A stretch of 64,000 nucleotides of DNA, from contig NZ_LTAZ01000005.1 of assembly GCF_001593955.1 (NCBI RefSeq), positions 396,001 through 460,000 on the forward strand. Direction: 5' to 3'. A model generated the notes under the pieces. That model was given only the letters and a program-made list of their open reading frames with translations, searched no databases and was not told the origin of the DNA. A program made the position numbers and the translations under genes. Position 1 is the first letter of the stretch. Each line of letters starts with the position of its first letter. The DNA comes from Halalkalicoccus paucihalophilus (lineage in GTDB: Archaea > Halobacteriota > Halobacteria > Halobacteriales > Halalkalicoccaceae). This document shows positions 15,783-24,107 of the stretch, in pieces.

Positions 15783-17420
15783 ATGTCCGAGGCAAGTGTG
15801 CAGGAGCGTCGTCGGGAGGACGAATGGCTCTCGCGGTCGGACTACGAACGGCTGTTGGAGGCGGCGGATACCTATCGGGAGCGGCTTCTGATCCGTCTCG
15901 GGGGCGAGGTCGGGCTCAGGGCGGTCGAGACGACCGGGATCCGTCCGGAAGGAATCTCACACGTGCGAACCGATCCCGATCGGTTTCTCCTCTCGGTTCC
16001 CGAAAGCGGTGGGGGGACTCGCGAGGCATACCTCCCGGCAGGCGTCGAGCGAGAGCTCTCACGATATACCAACAGCAACGGGATCGGCGAACGAGAGCGG
16101 ATCATCGATGTGACGCCCCGGCGCGTCCAGATGCTCGTTCGGGAGGTCGCCGATCGGGCCGCCGACCGGACGGGCGAGTCGAGGTTCGTCGACGTGAGCG
16201 CCCACGATCTACGGCGATACTTCGCCCGGACCCTGCTGTGTGAGCGTGACGTTTCGCCACGGGTGGTCCAATCGATCGGGGGCTGGCGGAGCCTCGAGGC
16301 GCTCGATCCCTACCTCGACGCGCCGAACACCGACGAGATCCTCGATTCGCTCGAAGCCGATCGAACCGACACGACGGCGCTCGATTCGGCGTTGCTCGAC
16401 GCGTCGACACGCGAGCAACTCGAAGCGGAGGTCTGTGCGGTGCTCGCCGATCGCTACGGGTTCGCGTGGATCGATGCGCCGGAACTCGACGGCGAGAGCG
16501 CACCGAGCGCCGTCTCCGGGATCGATCCGACGACGATCCCGTCGATCCGTGCCGGTCTCGACGGCGGAGCGGCGGGGCGGACGGGGACCCAACGCGGGAT
16601 CGTCGAGATCGGGATCCAGTACGGTGAAACCCGCTATGGAACCCTCTACGTCGGCGCTCACGGCACGATACACGAACGCGAGCGCCTCGCGCTGCTCGGC
16701 CGGCGGGTCGGTCACGCGATCACGGCCATCCGCCGACAGAAGCTGCTGCTGGCGGATACGATCCTCCAACTCGAGTTTCACAGTACCGACACGCGGTCGG
16801 CGCTGGTCGCCGCGTCCGAACGCTTCGGCTGTCGGTTCGACCTCGAGTCGATCGTCTCGGCCTCGGAGTCGGCGCTGGTCTACTACCTGACGCTCTCGGG
16901 GGCGAGCGCACCCGCCGTCATCGAGTACGTCTCCGAGCGCCGGGGGATCGAGGAGGGACGGCTCGTCGAGGGGCGTGACTCGGGCGCGCTGGTGGAGTTC
17001 GTCGTCTCGGGGGACTGTCCCCTGCTCTCGCTCACCGACGACGGCGCGACCGTCGAGGAGGCGACGATCAAGAACGGCGAGGCCCGGGTCCTCGCCGAGT
17101 GTGCGTACGACACCGACCTCCGGGCGCTCGTCGAGCGCCTAACGGAGGCGTTCCCCGACACCCGGCTGGTCGGCAAACAGGCCACGGAACGCGGCGCGAG
17201 CACCGTCGACGGCTTCAAGCAAGGGGCGACCGAGCGGTTGACCGACCGCCAGCGGGCGGCGTTGCGGGCGGCGTACTTCGGGGGGTATTTCGACTGGCCA
17301 CGGGGCAGCACGGCCGAGGAGGTCGCCGACGCCATGGGTGTCTCCTCACCGACGCTGCACAACCACCTGCGCAAGGGCCAGCGCGAACTCCTCGAACTGC
17401 TCTTCGAGGACGAGGAGTGA
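15783..17420 (+). CDS. Bat-like HTH-10 regulator with N-terminal tyrosine-recombinase domain
   Basis: 545 residues from ATG 15783 (TATA-like TTCATACTATAC about 20-30 nt before). Residues about 14-190 read as a tyrosine recombinase catalytic domain with Arg46 (EVGLRAVET), His141-x2-Arg144 (HDLRRYFA), Trp168 (GGWRS) and Tyr177 (DPYLDA) at normal spacing. A GAF-like part follows (about 200-330), then a Bat-type domain, and a C-terminal HTH-10 (LTDRQRAALRAAYFGGYFDW, then STAEEVADAMGVSSPTLHNH). It sits between two acs genes, so it is likely their regulator; ligand unknown. Whether the recombinase fold still cuts DNA is unknown. Confidence 0.88.
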   Translation: MSEASVQERRREDEWLSRSDYERLLEAADTYRERLLIRLGGEVGLRAVETTGIRPEGISHVRTDPDRFLLSVPESGGGTREAYLPAGVERELSRYTNSNGIGERERIIDVTPRRVQMLVREVADRAADRTGESRFVDVSAHDLRRYFARTLLCERDVSPRVVQSIGGWRSLEALDPYLDAPNTDEILDSLEADRTDTTALDSALLDASTREQLEAEVCAVLADRYGFAWIDAPELDGESAPSAVSGIDPTTIPSIRAGLDGGAAGRTGTQRGIVEIGIQYGETRYGTLYVGAHGTIHERERLALLGRRVGHAITAIRRQKLLLADTILQLEFHSTDTRSALVAASERFGCRFDLESIVSASESALVYYLTLSGASAPAVIEYVSERRGIEEGRLVEGRDSGALVEFVVSGDCPLLSLTDDGATVEEATIKNGEARVLAECAYDTDLRALVERLTEAFPDTRLVGKQATERGASTVDGFKQGATERLTDRQRAALRAAYFGGYFDWPRGSTAEEVADAMGVSSPTLHNHLRKGQRELLELLFEDEE

Positions 17421-17479
17421 CCGTTATTATCCCTATCTGTCATCGAAACACGGCCCGTTTTGCACACCTAGATCCCATG

Positions 17480-17487
17480 TTTACTAT
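17480..17487 (+). promoter_or_regulatory. TATA-like box of acs2
   Basis: TTTACTAT lies 28-35 nt before the ATG at 17515, in the 94-bp gap after the Bat-like gene. It supports the chosen start and separate transcription of acs2. Confidence 0.55.
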
Positions 17488-17514
17488 GCCGGTTCCGTAT
17501 TGACTGCCCGTACC

Positions 17515-19506
17515 ATGGAGGGTGACAACGAGGACGAAGACGTTCAACTCGAGGCACGGCTCGAAGAGCAGGACACGTTCGAGCCGCCGGAGTCGTTCGT
17601 CGAACAGGCGAACGTCTCCGATCCGGGAATCTACGACGAGTTCGAGGAGAACTGGCCCGACTGCTGGGAACGGGCCGCCAACCTCCTCGACTGGGACGAG
17701 CAGTACGACCAAGTGCTCGACGAGAGCGACGCCCCCTTCTACGAGTGGTTCGTCGACGGCAAACTCAACGCCTCGTACAACTGCATCGACCGGCACATCG
17801 AGGAGGGACGCGGCGACGAGGTCGCCATCGAGTGGGTCGGCGAACCCGTAGACGAGACGTGGACCTACACCTACCAGGACCTCTACGAGGAGGTCAACGA
17901 ACTCGCCGCGGCGTTCCGCGAGATGGGCGTCGGCGAGGACGACGTCGTGACGATGTACCTCCCGATGATTCCGGAACTGCCGATCGCGATGCTGGCGTGT
18001 GCACGCATCGGCGCACCCCACTCGGTGGTGTTCGCGGGTTTCTCCGCGGACGCGCTCGCGACCCGGATGAAATCCGCCGATTCGGAGTACCTCGTCACCT
18101 GCGACGGGTACTACCGGCGGGGCGACCCCCTCGACCATCTCGACAAGGCAAACGAGGGACTCGCGGACGTAGATCACGACACCACGACGGTCGTCGTCGA
18201 CCGCCTGGGCGAGGAGGGCTTCGGCCACGACCTGAACGACGACCAGCGCGAGTACGCCGACCTCGTCGCAGACCAGGAGGGCGCGGAGGTCGAGCCCGTG
18301 GTACGGGACGCGGAGGACATGCTGTTCCTGATGTACACCTCCGGGACCACCGGCCAGCCCAAGGGCGTCAAACACACGACCGGCGGCTACCTCTCGTATG
18401 CCGCCTGGACGACGCAAGCGGTGCTCGACGTCGAGCCCGAGGACACCTACTGGTGTTCGGCGGACATCGGCTGGATCACCGGCCATTCGTACATCGTCTA
18501 CGGTCCCCTCGCGCTCGGAACCACGAGCCTGATGTACGAGGGGACACCGGACTACCCCGAGAAGGACCGGATGTGGGAGATCGTCGAGGACTACGACGTC
18601 AACCAGCTGTATACCGCACCCACGGCCATTCGAGCGTTCATGAAGTGGGGCAAGGAGTATCCCGCCGACCACGACCTTTCGAGCCTTCGCTTGCTGGGGA
18701 CGGTCGGCGAACCCATCAACCCCCGGGCGTGGAAGTGGTACTACAAACACATCGGCGGCGAGGACTGCCCGATCGTGGATACGTGGTGGCAGACCGAGAC
18801 CGGCGGTATGTTGATCACCACCCTACCGGGGATCGGGACGATGAAACCCGGCTCCGCCGGTCCGCCGCTTCCGGGGATCGACGCCCGAATCGTCGACACC
18901 AACGGCGAGCGGATCCAGGCGGGACAGGCGGGCTATCTCACCGTCGACAAGCCGTGGCCCGGCATGCTCCGGACGCTCTATAAGAACGACGACCGGTTCA
19001 TCGACGAGTACTGGCGCGAGTACTCGGATCCGGACAGCGACAAATGGGTCTACTTCCCCGAGGACGGCGCGAAGATCGACGACGACGACTACATCACGGT
19101 GCTGGGGCGGGTCGATGACGTGATCAACGTCTCGGGTCACCGGCTGGGAACGATGGAGATCGAAAGCGCCATCGTCGGCGTTTCGGGCGTCGCGGAAGCC
19201 GCCGTCGTCGGCGGCGACCACGAGATGAAGGGCGAGGCGGTCTACGCCTACGTCATCACCGAGGACGGCTACGAGGGCGACGAGGACCTGCGCGAGCAGA
19301 TCGTCGCGGGCGTCGAGGACGCGATCGGGCCGATCGCCCGGCCCGAACAGGTGGTCTTCACCGACGAACTGCCGAAGACTCGTTCGGGCAAGATCATGCG
19401 CCGCCTGCTCGAGGACATCGCAAACGAGGAGGAACTCGGCGACACGTCGACGCTTCGTAACCCCGGCGTGGTCAGCGAGATCCAGCAGAAAGTAAAGGGC
19501 GACTGA
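17515..19506 (+). CDS. acs: acetate--CoA ligase (acetyl-CoA synthetase) 2
   Basis: 663 residues, same domain order and active-site motifs as acs1 (YTSGTTGQPKGVKH, DTWWQTETGG, INVSGHRLGTMEIE, PKTRSGKIMRRL). The start is the ATG at 17515; upstream frame belongs to the Bat gene. It has an extra acidic N-terminus of about 20 residues (GDNEDEDVQLEARLEEQDTF) not present in acs1. The two enzymes differ mainly at 255-330 and the C-terminal 100 residues. It is followed after 87 bp by the symporter genes, pointing to coordinated acetate uptake and activation. Confidence 0.95.
   Translation: MEGDNEDEDVQLEARLEEQDTFEPPESFVEQANVSDPGIYDEFEENWPDCWERAANLLDWDEQYDQVLDESDAPFYEWFVDGKLNASYNCIDRHIEEGRGDEVAIEWVGEPVDETWTYTYQDLYEEVNELAAAFREMGVGEDDVVTMYLPMIPELPIAMLACARIGAPHSVVFAGFSADALATRMKSADSEYLVTCDGYYRRGDPLDHLDKANEGLADVDHDTTTVVVDRLGEEGFGHDLNDDQREYADLVADQEGAEVEPVVRDAEDMLFLMYTSGTTGQPKGVKHTTGGYLSYAAWTTQAVLDVEPEDTYWCSADIGWITGHSYIVYGPLALGTTSLMYEGTPDYPEKDRMWEIVEDYDVNQLYTAPTAIRAFMKWGKEYPADHDLSSLRLLGTVGEPINPRAWKWYYKHIGGEDCPIVDTWWQTETGGMLITTLPGIGTMKPGSAGPPLPGIDARIVDTNGERIQAGQAGYLTVDKPWPGMLRTLYKNDDRFIDEYWREYSDPDSDKWVYFPEDGAKIDDDDYITVLGRVDDVINVSGHRLGTMEIESAIVGVSGVAEAAVVGGDHEMKGEAVYAYVITEDGYEGDEDLREQIVAGVEDAIGPIARPEQVVFTDELPKTRSGKIMRRLLEDIANEEELGDTSTLRNPGVVSEIQQKVKGD
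17962..18101 (+). repeat. acs2 copy of 140-bp tract identical to acs1
   Basis: Partner of 14144-14283, same orientation, 3,818 bp apart. Confidence 0.9.
18694..18810 (+). repeat. acs2 copy of 117-bp tract identical to acs1
   Basis: Partner of 14873-14989, same orientation. Confidence 0.9.
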
Positions 19507-19593
19507 ACGATTCCGCGGCGTTTTCTTGGCCCGATCCGCTCAGCCAGGAATTCGCGCGCGTATGAATGACACAATTAACAGTTCACAACACAG

Positions 19594-20043
19594 ATGACGA
19601 ACGAATCACAACTATCCGACGAATCGACCCCCACGAGGACCGACGGAGGGCTGTCCGACGTGGAGAGAGAACGACGGACCGACTACCTCGACGTGGAGAT
19701 CAACCTACTGAACCCCGCGACCCCGTTCATGCGGGATCACCTGCGGATCATCTGGACGGGATTCATCATCTGGTCGATCACCACGTTCGGGCCGATCACG
19801 CTGACCCGGATCGCGCCCGACCTGATGACACAGCCGATACCGGGAATCGGCTTTCCGCTGCACTACTTCCTGATCGCGATCGTCGGGCCGTCGGCGGCGC
19901 TGATCCTCTCGGTGTGGTACGCACGCAAGCGCGACCAGCTCGACGAGAAGTACGGCATCGAACAGACCGTCGCCCGACAGGAACAGTCCGAGGAGACCGC
20001 GACCGAGGAGCCGACGGCCGCTGATGGAGGTGTCGCGGAATGA
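19594..20043 (+). CDS. DUF4212 family small subunit of a sodium/solute symporter
   Basis: 149 residues with two membrane helices (about 50-70 and 88-112), hydrophilic ends, and the family block DYLDVEINLLNPATPFMRDH. Proteins of this family are encoded directly before SSS-type symporters and are taken as their small subunit. Its last 4 bases overlap the symporter ATG, so translation is coupled. A third of the C-terminus is Glu/Thr-rich and disordered. Confidence 0.92.
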   Translation: MTNESQLSDESTPTRTDGGLSDVERERRTDYLDVEINLLNPATPFMRDHLRIIWTGFIIWSITTFGPITLTRIAPDLMTQPIPGIGFPLHYFLIAIVGPSAALILSVWYARKRDQLDEKYGIEQTVARQEQSEETATEEPTAADGGVAE

Positions 20044-21773
20044 ACTGGCTTCCGTTGGTGGCGGAGCTCCTGTTGCTCCCGCTCCAGTCCGACGAGGCGC
20101 TGCTCCCCGAGGGACTCGACATCTCGTTCAAGCTCCTTCCGGCGATCATCGTCCTCGGGATGATGGTGCTGTTCCTCGTGGTCGGGTTCCTCTTTACGGT
20201 CGCCGACACCGAGGACATGTGGGTCGCCGGCCGGTCGATCGGGAACCTCGAAAACGGGATGGCGATCGGTGCCAACTGGATGAGTGCGGCGAGCTATCTC
20301 GGGATGGCGGCGCTGATCGCGCTGTCGGGCGTCTACGGGCTGGCGTACGTCGTCGGCTGGACGACGGGCTACTTCATCCTGCTGATCTTCCTGGCCGCAC
20401 AGATGCGCCGGTTCGGGAAGTACACCGCGCCCGACTTCGTCGGGGATCGGTTCAACTCGGACGCCGCGCGTGCGCTGGCGGCGATCACGACGTTCCTCAT
20501 CGGGTTCGTCTACTCGCTCGGCCAGGCCCGCGGGATGGGGCTGGTCGGCATGTACGTCCTCGGCGACATCAACAACTTCGTGCCGCTCCCGGGGATCAGC
20601 GCGTATCAGGCCGCGATGATCCTCTTCATGGTCATCACCATCGGCTATCTGGCGCTCTCGGGGATGCTCGGTGCGACCAAGAACATGGTCCTGCAGTACG
20701 TCATCCTCATCGGCGCGTTCCTGATCGGCCTGTTCGTGACTGGCTGGACGACGGGCTTCTCGACCGTACTGCCACAGATCGAGTACGGACTGCTGATCAG
20801 CGACCTCGGATCGGAGTTCTCGGCGCCGTTCGCGGGCGGGAGCTACTACCTGTGGATCGCGACGTGTTTCAGCCTCGTCTTCGGGACCTGTGGCCTTCCC
20901 CACGTGCTGGTTCGGTTCTACACCGTCCAGAACGAGCGGGTCGCCCGCTGGTCGTGCACCTGGGGGCTCTTCTTCATCTGTCTGCTCTACCTGAGCGCGC
21001 CCGCGTTCGCGGCGTTCGGGACGGCGCTGTACGGCGATCAGATCGGCGCGGTCTACGGCGACCCCGGCATGAGTAGTGCCGCTGCCGACGTGATCGTCGT
21101 GCTGGCGACACAGCTCGCGGGACTGCCGACGTGGTTCGTCGGCTTCGTCGCAGCGGGCGGCGTCGCCGCGGCGGTCGCGACGGTCGCCGGGCTGTTCATC
21201 GCCGCCTCGTCGGCGATCTCCCACGACATCTATGCGACCATCATCAACGAGGACGCGACCCAGCGCCAGCAGGTGCTCGTCGGTCGCCTGAGCATCATCG
21301 CCATCGGCCTGCTCACGATCATCTTCGCGATGGACCCCCAGCAGCCGATCGCGGCGCTGGTCTCGTTTGCGTTCTCGCTGGCCGCCATCGTGCTGTTCCC
21401 GATGTTCTTCGTCGGTCTCTGGTGGGAGAACGCCAACCGTCAGGGCGCGCTCGTCGGCATGGTCGCCGGGTTGGTCCTCTGGTTCATCCCCATGTTCAAC
21501 GAGGGCAACTTCGGCCTCGTCAACGGCGGCGCGGGCTGGGGCATCGAGTTCGTCTCGACGTGGATGCCCGCGGCCGGCTCCGCGCTGATCTTCACGCCGA
21601 CGGTGATCGTCCTCATGGTCGTCGTCTCGCTGGTCACTGACGAGCCCCCGATGCGGACCAAACAGATGGTCCGCCAGTGTCACAGCCCCGATCCGATGCC
21701 AAAGGACATGACCGCGGCGGACGTCGTCGCCGAGAAGAACGGTAACCGGCCCGAAACGCCGGCAGATGACTGA
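20040..21773 (+). CDS. sodium:solute symporter, acetate permease (ActP)-like
   Basis: 577 residues and about 13 membrane helices of the solute:sodium symporter family, subgroup paired with DUF4212 proteins. The signature region MWVAGRSIGNLENGMAIGAN is near the N-terminus, with GMGLVGMYVLGD and FGTCGLPHVLVRFYTVQN further on; the latter is typical of ActP-like carriers. Position directly after acs2 argues for acetate or another short monocarboxylate as substrate. That is inference from context, not from binding residues. The uspA gene starts 3 bp after its stop. Confidence 0.9.
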   Translation: MNWLPLVAELLLLPLQSDEALLPEGLDISFKLLPAIIVLGMMVLFLVVGFLFTVADTEDMWVAGRSIGNLENGMAIGANWMSAASYLGMAALIALSGVYGLAYVVGWTTGYFILLIFLAAQMRRFGKYTAPDFVGDRFNSDAARALAAITTFLIGFVYSLGQARGMGLVGMYVLGDINNFVPLPGISAYQAAMILFMVITIGYLALSGMLGATKNMVLQYVILIGAFLIGLFVTGWTTGFSTVLPQIEYGLLISDLGSEFSAPFAGGSYYLWIATCFSLVFGTCGLPHVLVRFYTVQNERVARWSCTWGLFFICLLYLSAPAFAAFGTALYGDQIGAVYGDPGMSSAAADVIVVLATQLAGLPTWFVGFVAAGGVAAAVATVAGLFIAASSAISHDIYATIINEDATQRQQVLVGRLSIIAIGLLTIIFAMDPQQPIAALVSFAFSLAAIVLFPMFFVGLWWENANRQGALVGMVAGLVLWFIPMFNEGNFGLVNGGAGWGIEFVSTWMPAAGSALIFTPTVIVLMVVVSLVTDEPPMRTKQMVRQCHSPDPMPKDMTAADVVAEKNGNRPETPADD

Positions 21774-21776
21774 TCC

Positions 21777-22241
21777 ATGTACGAACGCATACTCGTTCCG
21801 ACGGACGGAAGCAACGTCGCGGAAGTAGCGGTCGACCACGCGGTGGACATCGCCGAGAAGTACGGCGCGGAGGTCCACGCCTTGTTCGTCGCCGACGTCG
21901 ACGCGGTCGCCTACGGCCTCGGCACCGAACAGGTCGACCGGATCCAACAGGGGAATTTCAGCGGGATGACCGACCTCCGCGAGGACGCCGAAGAGGCGAC
22001 CGGCTACGTGAAAGAGCAGGCGGAAGCCCGCGGGCTGACCGTCGTCGAGCGTCACGCGGGCGGTCGACCCCACGACATGATCGCCGACTACGCCGAGGAC
22101 CACGACATCGACCTCGTCGTCATGGGGAGCCACGGGCGCTCGGGAGTCCGCCGTGCGCTGCTCGGGAGCGTCACCGAGCGGACGCTTCGCTCGACGCACG
22201 TTCCCGTGCTCGTGGTCGATTACGTAGCGGGCGACGACTAA
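21777..22241 (+). CDS. universal stress protein, UspA family
   Basis: 154-residue single UspA domain with MGSHGRSGVRRALLGSVTE as nucleotide-binding pattern. It begins 3 bp after the symporter and so is the last gene of the acetate uptake operon. Usp proteins are often paired with transporters in haloarchaea, where a role in gating or stability is supposed but not shown. Confidence 0.93.
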   Translation: MYERILVPTDGSNVAEVAVDHAVDIAEKYGAEVHALFVADVDAVAYGLGTEQVDRIQQGNFSGMTDLREDAEEATGYVKEQAEARGLTVVERHAGGRPHDMIADYAEDHDIDLVVMGSHGRSGVRRALLGSVTERTLRSTHVPVLVVDYVAGDD

Positions 22242-22308
22242 CCCGTCCGAACCCCGTCGACAGGCGTTTCGGGAGGTATTTCGGAGCCAGCGTACTACCG
22301 ACAACTCG

Positions 22309-22527
22309 ATGGACCTGACAGACCGCCTCCGCGAACACGTTCGCGAGAACAGAACCGGGATGCTCCACGATCTGATGTTTGCCGTCGTCTGGGTTGGGGT
22401 CGTCTCGTTTCTGTTCGAGTTCGTCTTCACGAGCGCACCCGGCTGGGCGTTCTACATGTTCATGCTCGCGGGGATCCCGGCGTACTTCGGTTTCTTTCTC
22501 TCGCTGGAAGTTGCGAGAACGGGATAA
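22309..22527 (+). CDS. small two-helix membrane protein
   Basis: 72 residues: amphipathic N-terminus (DLTDRLREHVRENRTGMLHD), then two hydrophobic helices at about 23-43 and 46-68. It lies 67 bp after uspA on the same strand and faces a convergent small membrane protein. No family function. Confidence 0.72.
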   Translation: MDLTDRLREHVRENRTGMLHDLMFAVVWVGVVSFLFEFVFTSAPGWAFYMFMLAGIPAYFGFFLSLEVARTG

Positions 22528-22538
22528 CGGACCTTGCG

Positions 22539-22769
22539 TCAGTCAGTCGATTCCTCGCGGGCGGCGACGTACCGTCGTCTGAGGCGGAAACACACGATGC
22601 TCGCGCCGCCGAAGATGATCGGGAACGCCAGATCGGTCGGCGATCCCGACAGCGCTGGCAGGACGCTCATCCCGGCCATCAGCGCGAACACGAGCGCCAG
22701 AAGACCGGTGATCGGGACGGCAAACCCGTCCGGAAACGCGCCGCCCTCTCGACCCCGTTCGCTGCTCAT
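22539..22769 (-). CDS. small two-helix membrane protein
   Basis: 76 residues with hydrophobic segments at about 15-36 and 44-62, a polar Ser/Arg-rich N-terminus, and a C-terminal RRRYVAAREE. It is convergent with the neighbouring small membrane gene and divergent from trm56. Unknown role. Confidence 0.72.
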   Translation of the reverse strand: MSSERGREGGAFPDGFAVPITGLLALVFALMAGMSVLPALSGSPTDLAFPIIFGGASIVCFRLRRRYVAAREESTD

Positions 22770-22850
22770 ACGATCCCTTCGGGTGGGCGCCGATTAAAGC
22801 CCCCGTCTCCGAACCGAAACCCCCTACCCGACGCCGCGCCGAGCGGAGTC

Positions 22851-23393
22851 ATGAACGACGGACCCGAACTCGCCGTCTTACGCCTCGGCCACCGACCGGG
22901 ACGCGACGAACGCATGACGACCCACGTCGGCCTCACGGCCCGCGCGCTCGGGGCCGACCGGGTGATCCTCCCCGACAACGCCGGCCAGTCGAAGGAGACA
23001 GTCAAGGACATCACCGCTCGTTTCGGTGGCCCCTTTGCGGTCGAACTCTCTGATTCACAGAAGGCGCTCGTCCGGGAGTGGGACGGGCGCGTGGTGCATC
23101 TGACGATGTACGGCGAGCGGATCCAGGACGTCGAAAGCGAGATCCGCGAGGCCCACCGTGAAGACCCGTTTCTCGTGGTCGTCGGCGGAGAGAAGGTCCC
23201 CTTCGGGATCTACGAACACGCCGACTGGAACGTCGGCGTCACCAACCAGCCCCACTCGGAAGTGGCAGGCTTGGCCGTGTTTCTCGACAGGTTGTTCGAG
23301 GGCCGGGAGCTAGAGCGCGAGTGGGAGGACGCCGACCAGCGGGTGATCCCACGGGAGACAGGCAAAGAAGTCGAGCCTACCGACTCGGAGTGA
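22851..23393 (+). CDS. tRNA (cytidine(56)-2'-O)-methyltransferase Trm56
   Basis: 180-residue SPOUT methyltransferase that methylates C56 in the T loop of archaeal tRNAs using S-adenosylmethionine. The order LRLGHRPGRDERMTTHVGLT, then VVVGGEKVPFGIYEHADWNV and GVTNQPHSEVAGLAVFLDRL (the knotted SAM site) is characteristic. Length is normal. Its last 17 bases overlap the convergent membrane-HTH gene. Confidence 0.95.
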   Translation: MNDGPELAVLRLGHRPGRDERMTTHVGLTARALGADRVILPDNAGQSKETVKDITARFGGPFAVELSDSQKALVREWDGRVVHLTMYGERIQDVESEIREAHREDPFLVVVGGEKVPFGIYEHADWNVGVTNQPHSEVAGLAVFLDRLFEGRELEREWEDADQRVIPRETGKEVEPTDSE

Positions 23394-24045
23394 AAAGCGA
23401 AAAGGGGCGAACGATTCGACTGACGATCGAACGGAGCAGTCCGGGCTGTTCGACCAGTTCGTAGCGCTCACACTCCTCGTTGATGGCCTCTGCGTTTTCG
23501 AGGAACAACAGTGCCTCGCGAACCTCCGCTTCGGAGAGGCCGGTGCGGGTAACGAGCTCCGAGGCCGACAGCGAGGCCGGCGAGTTGTCGAGTGCCTGCT
23601 GGACCTTCCGGGCGCGATACGTCATACGGCCGGCCTCGCTTGCGCTCATTTCATCGAATTCGCTCGGGTCCGGTTCGGTGGGTTCGATTCCGTGGACGGC
23701 CTTGTGAAACGTATCAAGGGCGAGCCACGCGAGGAGAAAGGTCATCGCACCCATGAAATACGATGATTCGGTGACCGTAAGCCACAGCCCGACGAGCGCT
23801 CCGAGCGCGAAGACGGTTGCACTCACCACGAGACTGGGGCCACCGGAGACGGCGTCAAGTGTGTTGATGACGGCAGTTAGACCGAACGCGATACCGGCGG
23901 CGACGAGAATCGACCGCGAAACGTCGGTAAATACGACGAGTGCCCCTAGGACGGCGACGGTCGCGAGAGTGTCCTTCAGGTTCACCTCCTCATGGAGTGC
24001 AGTGAGGAATTCGCTCATAGGCCGTTGTTCTTCGACAACTGACAT
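23377..24045 (-). CDS. membrane protein with C-terminal winged helix
   Basis: 222 residues. Four hydrophobic helices lie at about 25-45, 47-67, 70-90 and 95-112. The soluble tail (about 140-200) reads as a winged helix: YRARKVQQALDNSPASLSAS, ELVTRTGLSEAEVREALLFL, AEAINEECERYELVE. This suggests a membrane-tethered DNA-binding regulator. The ATG at 24045 fits the divergent promoter shared with tfe; an in-frame ATG at 24018 is the alternative. No named family recognised. Confidence 0.78.
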   Translation of the reverse strand: MSVVEEQRPMSEFLTALHEEVNLKDTLATVAVLGALVVFTDVSRSILVAAGIAFGLTAVINTLDAVSGGPSLVVSATVFALGALVGLWLTVTESSYFMGAMTFLLAWLALDTFHKAVHGIEPTEPDPSEFDEMSASEAGRMTYRARKVQQALDNSPASLSASELVTRTGLSEAEVREALLFLENAEAINEECERYELVEQPGLLRSIVSRIVRPFSLFTPSR

Positions 24046-24070
24046 AGTGGTTTCGGCCCTCAGGATGGCT

Positions 24071-24083
24071 CAAAAGACTTAAC
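24071..24083. promoter_or_regulatory. shared divergent TATA region (tfe / membrane-HTH gene)
   Basis: CAAAAGACTTAAC lies about 25-36 nt before both the tfe ATG (24108, plus) and the ATG at 24045 (minus). In a 62-bp gap this single AT-rich patch must serve both directions. Confidence 0.5.
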
Positions 24084-24107
24084 CGGGGAACGGCGCAAGG
24101 GAGGGTA

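Noticed and set aside
17440-18750. 436-residue minus-strand frame over acs2, echoed over acs1 at 13706-14833
   Set aside because: Both are shadows of the same conserved acs codons, which is why they resemble each other.
19863-22430. 855-residue open frame on the minus strand
   Set aside because: Antisense to the DUF4212, symporter and uspA genes; the Arg/Asp-rich make-up is what the complementary strand of high-GC haloarchaeal genes gives.
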